A DNA stretch of 64,000 nucleotides from positions 62,001 to 126,000 of the forward strand of contig NZ_KZ614145.1 in the NCBI RefSeq assembly GCF_002884495.1. Direction: 5' to 3'. How positions within the stretch are numbered: position 1 is the first letter of the stretch; each line of letters opens with the position of its first letter. Source of the stretch: Rummeliibacillus pycnus (GTDB lineage Bacteria > Bacillota > Bacilli > Bacillales_A > Planococcaceae). The notes under the pieces are model-generated. The model searched no databases, was not told the origin of the DNA, and saw only the letters and a program-made list of their open reading frames with translations. Shown here piece by piece: positions 8,602 through 16,684 of the stretch. The position numbers were made by a program, and so were the translations under genes.

Positions 8602-8841
8602 CTATAATCAATCGAGTTATTTGAAATGTACTAACTAGCCAAATTTTGTTATATCCTTATTTGGAGTAACATGACTAGTTTAGGTATAAAGGTGATATAG
8701 TGAAATATGAGCTTTTCAATTATACAAAAATTCCTCCTTCAAATATTTTCTATTAGTGTTAATTATCCAGTTTACTCTATTAAAAATAGATAAATCTACC
8801 GATACGCGCTACGTGCAAGTCCCAGCAGCACACAATTTGAG

Positions 8842-9155
8842 GACACTGAAAAAGTAAAAAGAGGTAGTTTTTTATGATAAAAATCTTCTGAAGCCATCTT
8901 AGGTTTAGTAGAATTAGCGGATACTTCTATGGGAATAAGGACTAGACGAGACCCTAGAGAGCTATTAAGGAACGGAGTCTAAGAATGCCACGTCCGGTGG
9001 CTACGACTTCGTGACTAACATCCTGTTGCACCGAGTTGGCTCTAAAAATTTGTGTTATAATCTATCAAAACATGCTTGGATATTCCTCAATTTAAATGTA
9101 CATAATAAATAAGATAATTCTTAAAAAAATTGAGAATTTCAGAGCTTTTTCAGTT
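8842..9155. mobile_element. Possible insertion-sequence remnant in decayed intergenic DNA
   Basis: The 876-base stretch between the truncated gene and the DUF2231 gene has no intact gene. ACTGAAAAAG (about 8846-8855) and its inverse CTTTTTCAGT (about 9144-9153) could be terminal repeats of a degenerate element; IS1182-type ends carry a similar motif (from memory). Between them, 8930-9045 is much richer in G+C than its surroundings, with a GCCAC/GTGGC hairpin at about 8986-9001. A short stop-bounded frame ends in R-T-R-R-D-P-R-E-L-L-R-N-G-V, resembling the 3' end of an IS200/IS605 tnpB with its structured RNA tail. All assignments are tentative. Confidence 0.3.
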
Positions 9156-9202
9156 TCAATATGTAGGATGAAACCAGAAAGAAAGAGAGGAGCATAAATT
9201 AT

Positions 9203-9703
9203 ATGCCATTACATCCATTAATCGTTCATTTTCCAATTGCTTTATTAATATTAGCAGCAGTTATCGAAATTGTGAATGTTGTTATGAAAAAGGAATCACT
9301 TAACAAATTCGGTACTTTACTAATTATTCTAGGGGTAATTTCAGGGTTTGCTACACTTGCTACAGGTGATGGAGCAGAACATTTTGCTGAAAATAAATGG
9401 GGAGATGCTGTAGAAGGAAAAATAGGACCTCATGAGACTTTTGCAGATATTTCAATGTTTATTTTTAGTGCTTTAGCGATTATCAAAATTCTTTTCAGAC
9501 ATAATATATTCAAATGGAACTTTTTACAAAGTAAAGCTCTTAGAGGTGGTTTTGCTACTGTATTGATTGTACTCCTAAGTATTTCTGGAGCAGCATCAAT
9601 AGCGGTTACTGGACACCTAGGTGGTAAAATTGTTTACGAAAATAATTCAAATACTTCTGTGACTCATACAAACGATTCCCATCAAGATTCAGATGAAAAT
9701 TAG
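9203..9703 (+). CDS. DUF2231 membrane protein
   Basis: 166 residues with four hydrophobic segments. It begins with H-P-L-I-V-H-F-P-I-A-L-L, the diagnostic start of DUF2231, and has conserved His residues at the helix ends (for example G-P-H-E-T-F-A-D). The tail after the last helix is short, polar and His/Asp/Ser-rich. The family is uncharacterised; its His pattern has prompted suggestions of heme or metal binding. GAGAGGAG precedes the ATG. Monocistronic, with its own terminator. Confidence 0.85.
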   Translation: MPLHPLIVHFPIALLILAAVIEIVNVVMKKESLNKFGTLLIILGVISGFATLATGDGAEHFAENKWGDAVEGKIGPHETFADISMFIFSALAIIKILFRHNIFKWNFLQSKALRGGFATVLIVLLSISGAASIAVTGHLGGKIVYENNSNTSVTHTNDSHQDSDEN

Positions 9704-9717
9704 AAAATAACTTGATA

Positions 9718-9753
9718 AAAAAAGCCCTAGAGTAATCACTCTAGGGCTTTTTT
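9718..9753 (+). terminator. Strong rho-independent terminator
   Basis: Perfect ten-base arms GCCCTAGAGT / ACTCTAGGGC with a four-base loop, A-rich upstream and T-rich downstream, so it could act in both directions. Confidence 0.9.
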
Positions 9754-10007
9754 CTATATGCATTCGATTGTGATTTATAGAGGACCTCTTCGTCTTCCAT
9801 TAATATAAATCTATTTCGACCGGATTCTTTGATCTATTGCAAGGTCACTTGATAGCATTGTTCGCCTATTAAGTAAATGTATATTTCTATTTTTAAGTTG
9901 AATTGAATCAATTTCATATATACTATTCTAGTCGTAAAACACGAGTGTTATTTAAATATACAATCCAATAATTCGGATTACACTTCAACTATACTATTTA
10001 CTGAATA

Positions 10008-10186
10008 TGCCGCTCCAGATGGCACTTTCCGTGGGCGAGCAGTGAGCCTCCCCGTCCGCTTACGCTACCTGCGGGGTCTCACTTGTCTCGCTTTCCCACA
10101 GGACATTGAATAAGCTTCCTTGAATTCGCACCGCACGAAGAAAATGCGAATGCATTTTCGAGGACTCGCCATCTTCCGCTCCTTAG
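10008..10186. repeat. GC-rich intergenic repeat of the type scattered in Bacillaceae genomes
   Basis: A roughly 180-base island of high G+C in an AT-rich 570-base gap (9754-10324) that holds no gene. It contains CCGCTCCAGATGGC, a GGGCGAGCAGTGAGCCTCC-like core, CTGCGGGGTCTCAC, and ends with GCCATCTTCCGCTCC. The ends form an inverted repeat (AGATGGC at 10017-10023 against GCCATCT at 10168-10174). From memory, very similar sequences recur in intergenic DNA of Bacillaceae. The rest of the gap is AT-rich with no signal I can assign. Confidence 0.6.
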
Positions 10187-10324
10187 ACAATATCCTAATA
10201 GATATTGCACAATAATTTAATCTTTTAATGTTCGTATTTTATATCAAAACTTTGAATTATGAAATTGACTCAATTGTATATTTTTTAAAAAAAGTAAAAG
10301 AGTATTTTAGATTTTATTGTGTTT

Positions 10325-11593
10325 TTATTGTCTATCTTGAACATATTCTGCAGCATTGTGTCCTGCAATTCGACCTGTGACAAGTGCAGAGGTGATATTG
10401 TAGCCACCTGTATAGCCATGTATATCTAAAATCTCTCCGCAGAAATATAGACCATTTTTCTTTTTAGAAGCCATTGTTTTCGGCTCAATTTCTTTGATGG
10501 AAACTCCACCACCTGTGACGAATGCTTTTTCGAGTGGTTGCGTACCATTTACTTTCATTTCGAATCCAACTAAATCACTAGCAAGGTGGCGCGCTTTTTC
10601 AGCTGGAAGATCTGCACCTGTTAAGGATTCTTCGATATCAGCTCTTGCCATTAAGAAGTGAAGCCATCGTTCTGGTACAATCCCTTTCCAAACATTTTTT
10701 ACAGCTTTTTTTGGTTCTGCTTTTGCCATTTTAAAAATGAATTGAAAAGCTGATTCAGGATTGTAATCTGTTAATGCTTGAATGCGTATTGTAACAGGGG
10801 TACCTCCGTTTTTCTTCATCTCTTTCACAACGAATTGGCTACAACGTAAGATTGCTGGACCACTCAATCCAAAGTGAGTAAAGAGCATATCCATTTTATG
10901 CATAATGATTGTTTTTCCTTTTTTATTTAAGACGGAAACTTCTGCATCTCGAAGGGCTAATCCTTGCAACTCTTTACTACGAATAAACGTCTCAGATGAA
11001 AGCAGTGGAACTTCGGTTGGAAAAAGTTCAGTAATTGTATGCCCTGCTTTTTCAGCCCAGGGGTAACCATCACCTGTAGAACCTGTTTGAGGGACTGCTT
11101 TTCCCCCAACTGCGACAACGACTGCACCCGCCTTGATTTCATGTCCGTCTTTTAGGCGAACACCAATAATTTTTTCTTCATTCATTAATAATTTTGCGAC
11201 AGGGGTGTTTTGACGAATTTCAACTTTTAAACGATTTAGCTCATGAATCATGGCATCAACAACATCTTGTGCGCGATTTGAGACAGGGAACATACGACCG
11301 TGATCTTCTTCTTTTAATGCAACACCAAGACTTTCAAAAAAGGCGATTATATCTTCATTATTATAAATAGTAAATGGACTATATAAAAAACGCCCGTTTC
11401 CTGGTATATGTTTGACAATTTCGTCAATTGGTAGTCGATTTGTTACATTACAGCGACCACCTCCAGAAATTGCTAACTTACGACCTAATTTATGTCCTTT
11501 CTCAAGTAGCAGGACTTTCTTTTTTGCAGAACCAGCAGCAATCGCGGCCATTAAACCTGATGGACCACCGCCAATAATGATTACATCATACAT
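10325..11593 (-). CDS. ytfP: HI0933/BaiN-family NAD(P)/FAD-dependent oxidoreductase
   Basis: 422 residues. The N-terminal Rossmann FAD site is [12 protein letters not shown], followed by [16 protein letters not shown], the family signature. The central insert carries H-F-G-L-S-G-P-A, and the C-terminus has V-T-G-G-G-V and G-G-Y-N-I-T-S-A-L, which close the FAD pocket. The physiological reaction is unknown. It is divergent from murJ, the same arrangement as ytfP/ytgP in B. subtilis. ATG start at 11593. Confidence 0.88.
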   Translation of the reverse strand: MYDVIIIGGGPSGLMAAIAAGSAKKKVLLLEKGHKLGRKLAISGGGRCNVTNRLPIDEIVKHIPGNGRFLYSPFTIYNNEDIIAFFESLGVALKEEDHGRMFPVSNRAQDVVDAMIHELNRLKVEIRQNTPVAKLLMNEEKIIGVRLKDGHEIKAGAVVVAVGGKAVPQTGSTGDGYPWAEKAGHTITELFPTEVPLLSSETFIRSKELQGLALRDAEVSVLNKKGKTIIMHKMDMLFTHFGLSGPAILRCSQFVVKEMKKNGGTPVTIRIQALTDYNPESAFQFIFKMAKAEPKKAVKNVWKGIVPERWLHFLMARADIEESLTGADLPAEKARHLASDLVGFEMKVNGTQPLEKAFVTGGGVSIKEIEPKTMASKKKNGLYFCGEILDIHGYTGGYNITSALVTGRIAGHNAAEYVQDRQ

Positions 11594-11720
11594 TTAGGGG
11601 AACTCACTTTCTGTTTTTGAATTTATTATACACGAAGTACAGAAACTATTTGAGTAATTGAACAACGAGTTGTAATATAAAAATTAGTTTTATTAGATTT
11701 GGAAGGATTGGAAGGGTATT

Positions 11721-13331
11721 ATGTCATCTTTAATGAAAGGGACTGCCATACTAACAATTGGCATGTTTTTATCGAAAGTACTTGGCCTCGTTTACATATT
11801 CCCGTTTTATGCCATAATTGGGCAGGAAAACGTGGCATTATATTCGTATGCCTATGTTCCATATACAATTATGCTATCGGTAGCGATCTCTGGTGCACCG
11901 ATTGCAGTTTCAAAATTTGTAGCAAAATATAATAGTCTTGGTGATTATGAATCTGGACGTAAACTTGTTCGTTCTGGGTTACTTATAATGACGATTACAG
12001 GTTTTTTAACTTTCTTAGCCTTATATCTTTTAGCGGATCCAATCGCGCATTTAGTGATTAAAGATAAAGAACAAGTTTTTTCTGTCTCACAAATTGCAGG
12101 GGTTATTCGATGGATTAGTTTTGCCTTGATTGTTGTACCATTTATGAGCTTAGTCCGTGGCTTTTTCCAAGGCTATGATCATATGGAGCCAACAGCAATT
12201 TCACAATTAGTAGAGCAAATTATTCGCATTATTGCGTTATTAGTGGGTTCTTTTCTTGTTATGCGTGTCTTTAATGGTACAGCACAAACAGCCATTTCAT
12301 TTGCAGTATTTTCAGCATTTATAGGCGCTATAGCAGGTTTAATCTCTCTTTGGTATTATTGGCGAAAGCTTCAGCCAGAGTTTAATCTAAAGTTGCAAAG
12401 TAGCGTATCATCTGGTCAACTATCTTATAAAAGTATTTATAAAGAAGTAATTACGTATTCTATTCCATATGTATTTGTAGGAATAGCAAATCCACTATTT
12501 CAACTAGTAGATATGCTAACCTTTAATACAGCAATGTCTAATATTGGATTGGCTAGAGTATCAGATGATTATCTAGGTATGTTAAACTTTACCACACAAA
12601 AAATAGTCATTATCCCTGTCATGCTTGCGACAGGTTTTTCAATGGCACTTGTACCTGCTATTACAAACTACTATACGAAAAACCAACGTGGTGCACTGAT
12701 TAACGCTATGGATAAAACATATCAAATCTTGCTGTTTATCACGTTACCAGCAGTTGTTGGTATTTCACTTTTATCAACAGATATTTATCACTTACTCTAT
12801 TCTGAAAGTGCAATGGGCTCAAGCATTTTAGCAACATATGCACCAGTTGCCATTTTGTTTGCGTTATTCCAAGTAACAGCAGCATTATTGCAAGGGATTG
12901 ATTATCAAAAATGGATTGTATTTAGTCTTTTAACAGGTATATTAATAAAATTAGCCATTAATATTCCTTTGATTGAAGCATTCCAAACAAAAGGTGCTAT
13001 TTTAGCAACAACAATTGGTTATGTTGTTTCAATCATTATTAACATGATTGTTTTAAAAAAGGCTCTAAATTATAAATCAAAAATGGTGATTAGACGTTCA
13101 TTATTAATCATTGCATTAACAGTTGTTATGGCTGCTTTTGTTATTGTCGCACATAAAGTACTAGTGGTTATGTTTGGACCTGCACATTCAAAATTACTGG
13201 CACTTCTGTATATAGTTGTTTGTATTTCAGTTGCAGTTGCAATATATGCTTTCTTATCGCTCCGAATCGGACTTGCTCAAAAACTGTTAGGCTCTAAAAT
13301 TGAAAAAATTGCAAGTAAATTTGGTTTGTAG
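11721..13331 (+). CDS. murJ: Lipid II flippase MurJ (YtgP, MVF family)
   Basis: 536 residues with about 14 predicted membrane helices and the MOP-superfamily start K-G-T-A-I-L-T-I-G-M-F-L-S-K-V-L-G. It moves lipid-linked peptidoglycan precursor across the membrane; B. subtilis YtgP was identified as its MurJ. Charged residues within helices (R-F/K-F-V-A-K-Y and V-R-G-F-F-Q-G) match the family. GGAAGGG lies just before ATG 11721. The pseudouridine synthase follows after 9 bases, so the two are likely co-transcribed. A paralogous polysaccharide exporter is the alternative, but gene order supports YtgP. Confidence 0.9.
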   Translation: MSSLMKGTAILTIGMFLSKVLGLVYIFPFYAIIGQENVALYSYAYVPYTIMLSVAISGAPIAVSKFVAKYNSLGDYESGRKLVRSGLLIMTITGFLTFLALYLLADPIAHLVIKDKEQVFSVSQIAGVIRWISFALIVVPFMSLVRGFFQGYDHMEPTAISQLVEQIIRIIALLVGSFLVMRVFNGTAQTAISFAVFSAFIGAIAGLISLWYYWRKLQPEFNLKLQSSVSSGQLSYKSIYKEVITYSIPYVFVGIANPLFQLVDMLTFNTAMSNIGLARVSDDYLGMLNFTTQKIVIIPVMLATGFSMALVPAITNYYTKNQRGALINAMDKTYQILLFITLPAVVGISLLSTDIYHLLYSESAMGSSILATYAPVAILFALFQVTAALLQGIDYQKWIVFSLLTGILIKLAINIPLIEAFQTKGAILATTIGYVVSIIINMIVLKKALNYKSKMVIRRSLLIIALTVVMAAFVIVAHKVLVVMFGPAHSKLLALLYIVVCISVAVAIYAFLSLRIGLAQKLLGSKIEKIASKFGL

Positions 13332-13340
13332 GAGGTTGTT

Positions 13341-14054
13341 ATGCGTTTAGATAAATTGTTATCCAATATGGGATATGGTTCAAGGAAAGACGTAAAAAAA
13401 TTATTGAAGATGAAGGCTGTTTCAATAGATGGAATCATTGCAAAAGATGTATCTCTGCACGTTGATCCAGAAAAACAAAATGTAACGGTTCTTGGTGAAA
13501 GAGTGCATTATCAAGAATTCATTTATTTAATGATGAACAAACCAGCAGGTGTAATATCGGCAACTGAAGATTTATATGATCAAACAGTAATTGATTTACT
13601 TGATCCCTTCCATGCACATTTTAACCCTTTTCCTGTGGGGAGATTAGATAAGGATACAGAGGGTTTCTTACTTATTACAAATGATGGCGTATTGGCTCAT
13701 AATTTGCTTTCACCGAAAAAACATGTACCTAAAGTCTATTATGCGAAAATAGAAGGTAGAGTTACAGAAGAGGATATTGAGGCATTTAATCAAGGTGTTA
13801 TTTTAGATGACGGTTATCTTACTAAGCCAGGTAAACTAATTATCTTAAAATCTGGTCAAGTATCTGAAATCGAGTTAATGATTTCGGAAGGGAAATTTCA
13901 TCAAGTAAAAAGAATGTTCGAAGCGGTAGGTAAAAAAGTAACGTATTTAAAAAGGTTGTCTATGGGGAATTTACAACTAGATCAAAATTTATCACTTGGT
14001 GAATATCGTGAATTATCACCTGATGAAATCGAGAAAATAAAACAAAAAGAATGA
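13341..14054 (+). CDS. rsuA: 16S rRNA pseudouridine synthase, RsuA family
   Basis: 237 residues. The N-terminal S4 RNA-binding domain (M-R-L-D-K-L-L-S-N-M-G-Y-G-S-R) is followed by the catalytic domain with G-R-L-D-K-D-T-E-G, whose Asp attacks the uridine. H-Q-V-K-R-M-F-E-A-V-G-K is the typical C-terminal motif. Length and layout match RsuA (position 516 of 16S rRNA in E. coli); the B. subtilis counterpart in this place is ytzG. AGGAGG precedes the ATG. Confidence 0.88.
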   Translation: MRLDKLLSNMGYGSRKDVKKLLKMKAVSIDGIIAKDVSLHVDPEKQNVTVLGERVHYQEFIYLMMNKPAGVISATEDLYDQTVIDLLDPFHAHFNPFPVGRLDKDTEGFLLITNDGVLAHNLLSPKKHVPKVYYAKIEGRVTEEDIEAFNQGVILDDGYLTKPGKLIILKSGQVSEIELMISEGKFHQVKRMFEAVGKKVTYLKRLSMGNLQLDQNLSLGEYRELSPDEIEKIKQKE

Positions 14055-14085
14055 CCAAGCGACGCAGCATGGTCATTCTTTTTTT
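14050..14085 (+). terminator. Rho-independent terminator
   Basis: Eight-base arms AATGACCA / TGGTCATT with a 12-base loop and a run of seven Ts, overlapping the rsuA stop codon. Confidence 0.85.
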
Positions 14086-14193
14086 AAACTTTCGTTATTT
14101 GCATAGTAACATGTTAGACGAAATTGCCACCAGCATATGGCGAGTGCATCGTCCATTCAACGAAAAGCGTGAGATCCAACTCGTTGAATCTTT

Positions 14194-14415
14194 CTAAGAT
14201 GTCATTTTCACTTTCTTACGCGTCGTTGTCCATTTGCCCCGACTTGGACTTTCTACCAAATCGTTAAAGGCTAACACATTCAAATCTCTTTGAATGGTGC
14301 GAGGAGTGATGCCGAATTCATCGACTAAATCTTGCGTAGTCACAATCCCATTACTATGAATGTACATATACACATCTTTAATTCGATTGAGCATCCGATC
14401 AGTGGTTGGTTTCAT
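14194..14415 (-). CDS. ytzE: DeoR-type helix-turn-helix regulator, YtzE family
   Basis: 73 residues made almost entirely of a DeoR N-terminal winged helix: R-M-L-N-R-I-K-D-V-Y, then T-T-Q-D-L-V-D-E-F-G-I-T-P-R-T-I-Q-R-D-L-N-V-L. There is no sugar-sensing domain, so it is a stand-alone DNA-binding module as in YtzE. It lies between rsuA and pepV on the opposite strand, as in B. subtilis. Targets unknown. The last eight residues are Lys-rich. Confidence 0.82.
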   Translation of the reverse strand: MKPTTDRMLNRIKDVYMYIHSNGIVTTQDLVDEFGITPRTIQRDLNVLAFNDLVESPSRGKWTTTRKKVKMTS

Positions 14416-14628
14416 TGTTGAACCACTCCTTCATCTTATTTCTCAAGACTAGCGGACGACAATAATTGCGAGGTATTCAGGCTCCTAATTTAGTTTGCCT
14501 TAGACATCCCCTTTTCAATTTTGTATGGCAGACTTTTATTATCTGACAATTCCATTATAGCGAAAGTGAATTCAGTTTTCCATACTTTTGCTTATTTTTT
14601 TACGATTGTAACAATATGTTTACATTTA

Positions 14629-14674
14629 AACACGTACATTTATATAATTAAGTGTTATAAATGTACGTGTTTTT
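14629..14674. terminator. Large inverted repeat upstream of pepV
   Basis: Arms of about 16 bases, AACACGTACATTTATA (14629-14644) and TATAAATGTACGTGTT (14656-14671), are followed by Ts on the plus strand. It looks like a rho-independent terminator, yet no plus-strand gene precedes it for 570 bases. It might end a small transcript, act on a leader of pepV, or be an operator. Confidence 0.5.
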
Positions 14675-14743
14675 GGTATCTCTATGTGAAATGTGGAAAA
14701 GGGTGTAAAATAAGAATGAGATTTATCAAGGAGGAATTTATTT

Positions 14744-16138
14744 ATGGATTGGTTCAAACAAGCCCAAGACCGTCAAAATGAGTTAATTGGCAACTTACAA
14801 GAATTAGTACAAATTAACAGTGTGTTAGATGAAAGCACAGCTTCTGATGATGCTCCATTTGGTGAAGGACCTAAAAAAGCTTTAGATTGGATGCTTCAAC
14901 AAGGGAAGGATCAAGGATTAAAAACAAAGTTAATCGACAACATGGTTGGCTATATTGAAATGGGTGAAGGGGAAGAATTAGTCGGAATTCTTTGTCATGT
15001 AGATGTTGTGCCAGCAGGAAGTGACTGGGTTCACCCACCATTTGGCGGTGTAGTAGAAGACGGTAAGTTATTTGGCCGTGGTTCTATTGATGATAAAGGG
15101 CCAACAATGGCTGCTTGGCTAGCGATGAAAATGGTGAAAGATGCAGGCATTGAATTAGATCGAAGAGTTCGTATGATTGTGGGATCTGATGAAGAAAGTG
15201 GTTTTAGATGTGTTAAACGATATGTTGAAAAAGAAGAGATGCCAACATTAGGGTTTGCACCAGATGCAGATTTTCCAATTATTAATGCAGAAAAAGGTAT
15301 TGCTGAACTTTCATTCCGACAACAAACAAAATCCTCTGATAACGAACAATTAGTTTCATTCCACGCAGGACATCGTATCAACATGGTACCAGATTTTGCC
15401 GAGGCAATCGTACGTAATGTACCTGAAGAATTTGAAATAATATTCAAAGCATACTTAAAAGTAGCTGAATTAGAAGGTTCAATAGAAGATCATGCCAACG
15501 GATTTAAACTATCAATTAAAGGACGTTCTGCACATGCAATGGAACCAAATGTTGGTATTAATGCAGCAGTGAAACTTGCTCAATTTTTGAACACGGTCTT
15601 CACAACTCCTCAATCTAAAAATTTTACCCAATTTTTGGTAACTGGTTTTGCGAATGAAACGCGCGGTCATGCACTTGATTTAGCATTTACGGATGAGATT
15701 TCAGGCGATACAACATTAAATGCAGGCGTTGTTTCATTTGAAGATGGTAAAGGTGGACAAATTGATGTTAGCATGCGTTACTCAGTATCCTATCCATATG
15801 AAGAAAAAATTACTGCTTCTAAATTAACAGTAGATAAATTAGGCTTTGAACTAGTTGTAGTGGATGATTCTAAACCTCACTATGTAGATCCACAAGAAGA
15901 ATTAATCCAAAAACTATCTAAAGTATATGAACGTAATACAGGAGAAAAAGCAGAGCTACTTTCTATTGGTGGCGGTACTTACGCACGTGAATTAACAAAA
16001 GGCGTAGCATTTGGTATGTTATTCCCAGGTGAACCGGATCTAGCTCACCAAGCAGATGAATATGTTGTTGTTGAAAATTTAGTAAAAGCTGCAGCTATTT
16101 ATGCAGATGCAATTGTCGAATTAGGTACAAAAAATTAA
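14744..16138 (+). CDS. pepV: Dipeptidase PepV (M20 metallopeptidase)
   Basis: 464 residues. Di-zinc M20 motifs: C-H-V-D-V-V-P-A-G-S-D-W for the first metal and base, G-R-G-S-I-D-D-K-G-P for the bridging Asp, S-D-E-E-S-G-F for the catalytic Glu, and A-P-D-A-D-F-P. The lid domain has G-R-S-A-H-A-M-E-P and the C-terminal His is in L-A-H-Q-A-D-E. It hydrolyses dipeptides in the cytosol. AAGGAGG sits nine bases before ATG. Single gene with its own terminator. Confidence 0.93.
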   Translation: MDWFKQAQDRQNELIGNLQELVQINSVLDESTASDDAPFGEGPKKALDWMLQQGKDQGLKTKLIDNMVGYIEMGEGEELVGILCHVDVVPAGSDWVHPPFGGVVEDGKLFGRGSIDDKGPTMAAWLAMKMVKDAGIELDRRVRMIVGSDEESGFRCVKRYVEKEEMPTLGFAPDADFPIINAEKGIAELSFRQQTKSSDNEQLVSFHAGHRINMVPDFAEAIVRNVPEEFEIIFKAYLKVAELEGSIEDHANGFKLSIKGRSAHAMEPNVGINAAVKLAQFLNTVFTTPQSKNFTQFLVTGFANETRGHALDLAFTDEISGDTTLNAGVVSFEDGKGGQIDVSMRYSVSYPYEEKITASKLTVDKLGFELVVVDDSKPHYVDPQEELIQKLSKVYERNTGEKAELLSIGGGTYARELTKGVAFGMLFPGEPDLAHQADEYVVVENLVKAAAIYADAIVELGTKN

Positions 16139-16185
16139 ATTTACCCTTTTATTAATCTATAAAAATTGGTAAAATAATGGTAACA

Positions 16186-16214
16186 GCCCCCATATTTTTA
16201 TGGGGGCATTTTTA
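16186..16214 (+). terminator. Rho-independent terminator of pepV
   Basis: Perfect nine-base arms GCCCCCATA / TATGGGGGC around a TTTT loop, then ATTTTTATTT. Confidence 0.9.
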
Positions 16215-16443
16215 TTTATGTTCAATAGGGTCGAGTGTGTGATTGTTTCTAAAGATAGACTACTACTAATCAGAACACAAAACATATAGAAAGGAATAGA
16301 AAAATTTATAACAAGAAGAGAATCTGGATGGTTGCACGGGTAGTCGTATTGCTGATTAGTATTCCAACAAATATACAAGTAAAATCAACTACTTACTTCA
16401 TAAATTTACCCTAGGGTAGTAAAGCTATGGAGCCAATTTGGAG

Positions 16444-16599
16444 TAATTTAATTCTCGACTGAATAACAATGTGTCAATAGCAAATAATACGTTTACCCAA
16501 TTTGACAGGGAAGTAATTATTCTGGAGGAAAGCGCCAATAAAGTAATCAATCGTAATTCTACACTTCAAAAAATGCGTTCTGATGCAAAAAATTATTGA
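16444..16599 (+). pseudogene. Decayed fragment of a beta-helix protein
   Basis: The 470-base gap before the next gene has no intact gene, but 16444-16599 is an open frame without a start. It reads N-N-N-V-S-I-A-N-N-T-F-T-Q-F-D, then N-K-V-I-N-R-N-S-T-L. This N-rich periodicity is that of right-handed beta-helix repeats, as in the large protein immediately downstream (for example L-N-N-K-I-K-N-T). A nearby frame at about 16328-16417 starts like a signal peptide but has no clear ribosome site. Likely the eroded remains of a paralogue. Confidence 0.4.
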
Positions 16600-16684
16600 A
16601 CATAAATATACTAATGCTGATCTAATACAATTTTATAAAAACTAATAACATTATGGTGATTGCCAAAAAAGGAGTGATTAATAC

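Noticed and set aside
14521-14781. Plus-strand 86-residue frame upstream of pepV
   Set aside because: It crosses the palindrome and the pepV start, has no ribosome site and is Cys/Tyr-rich in a non-protein-like way.
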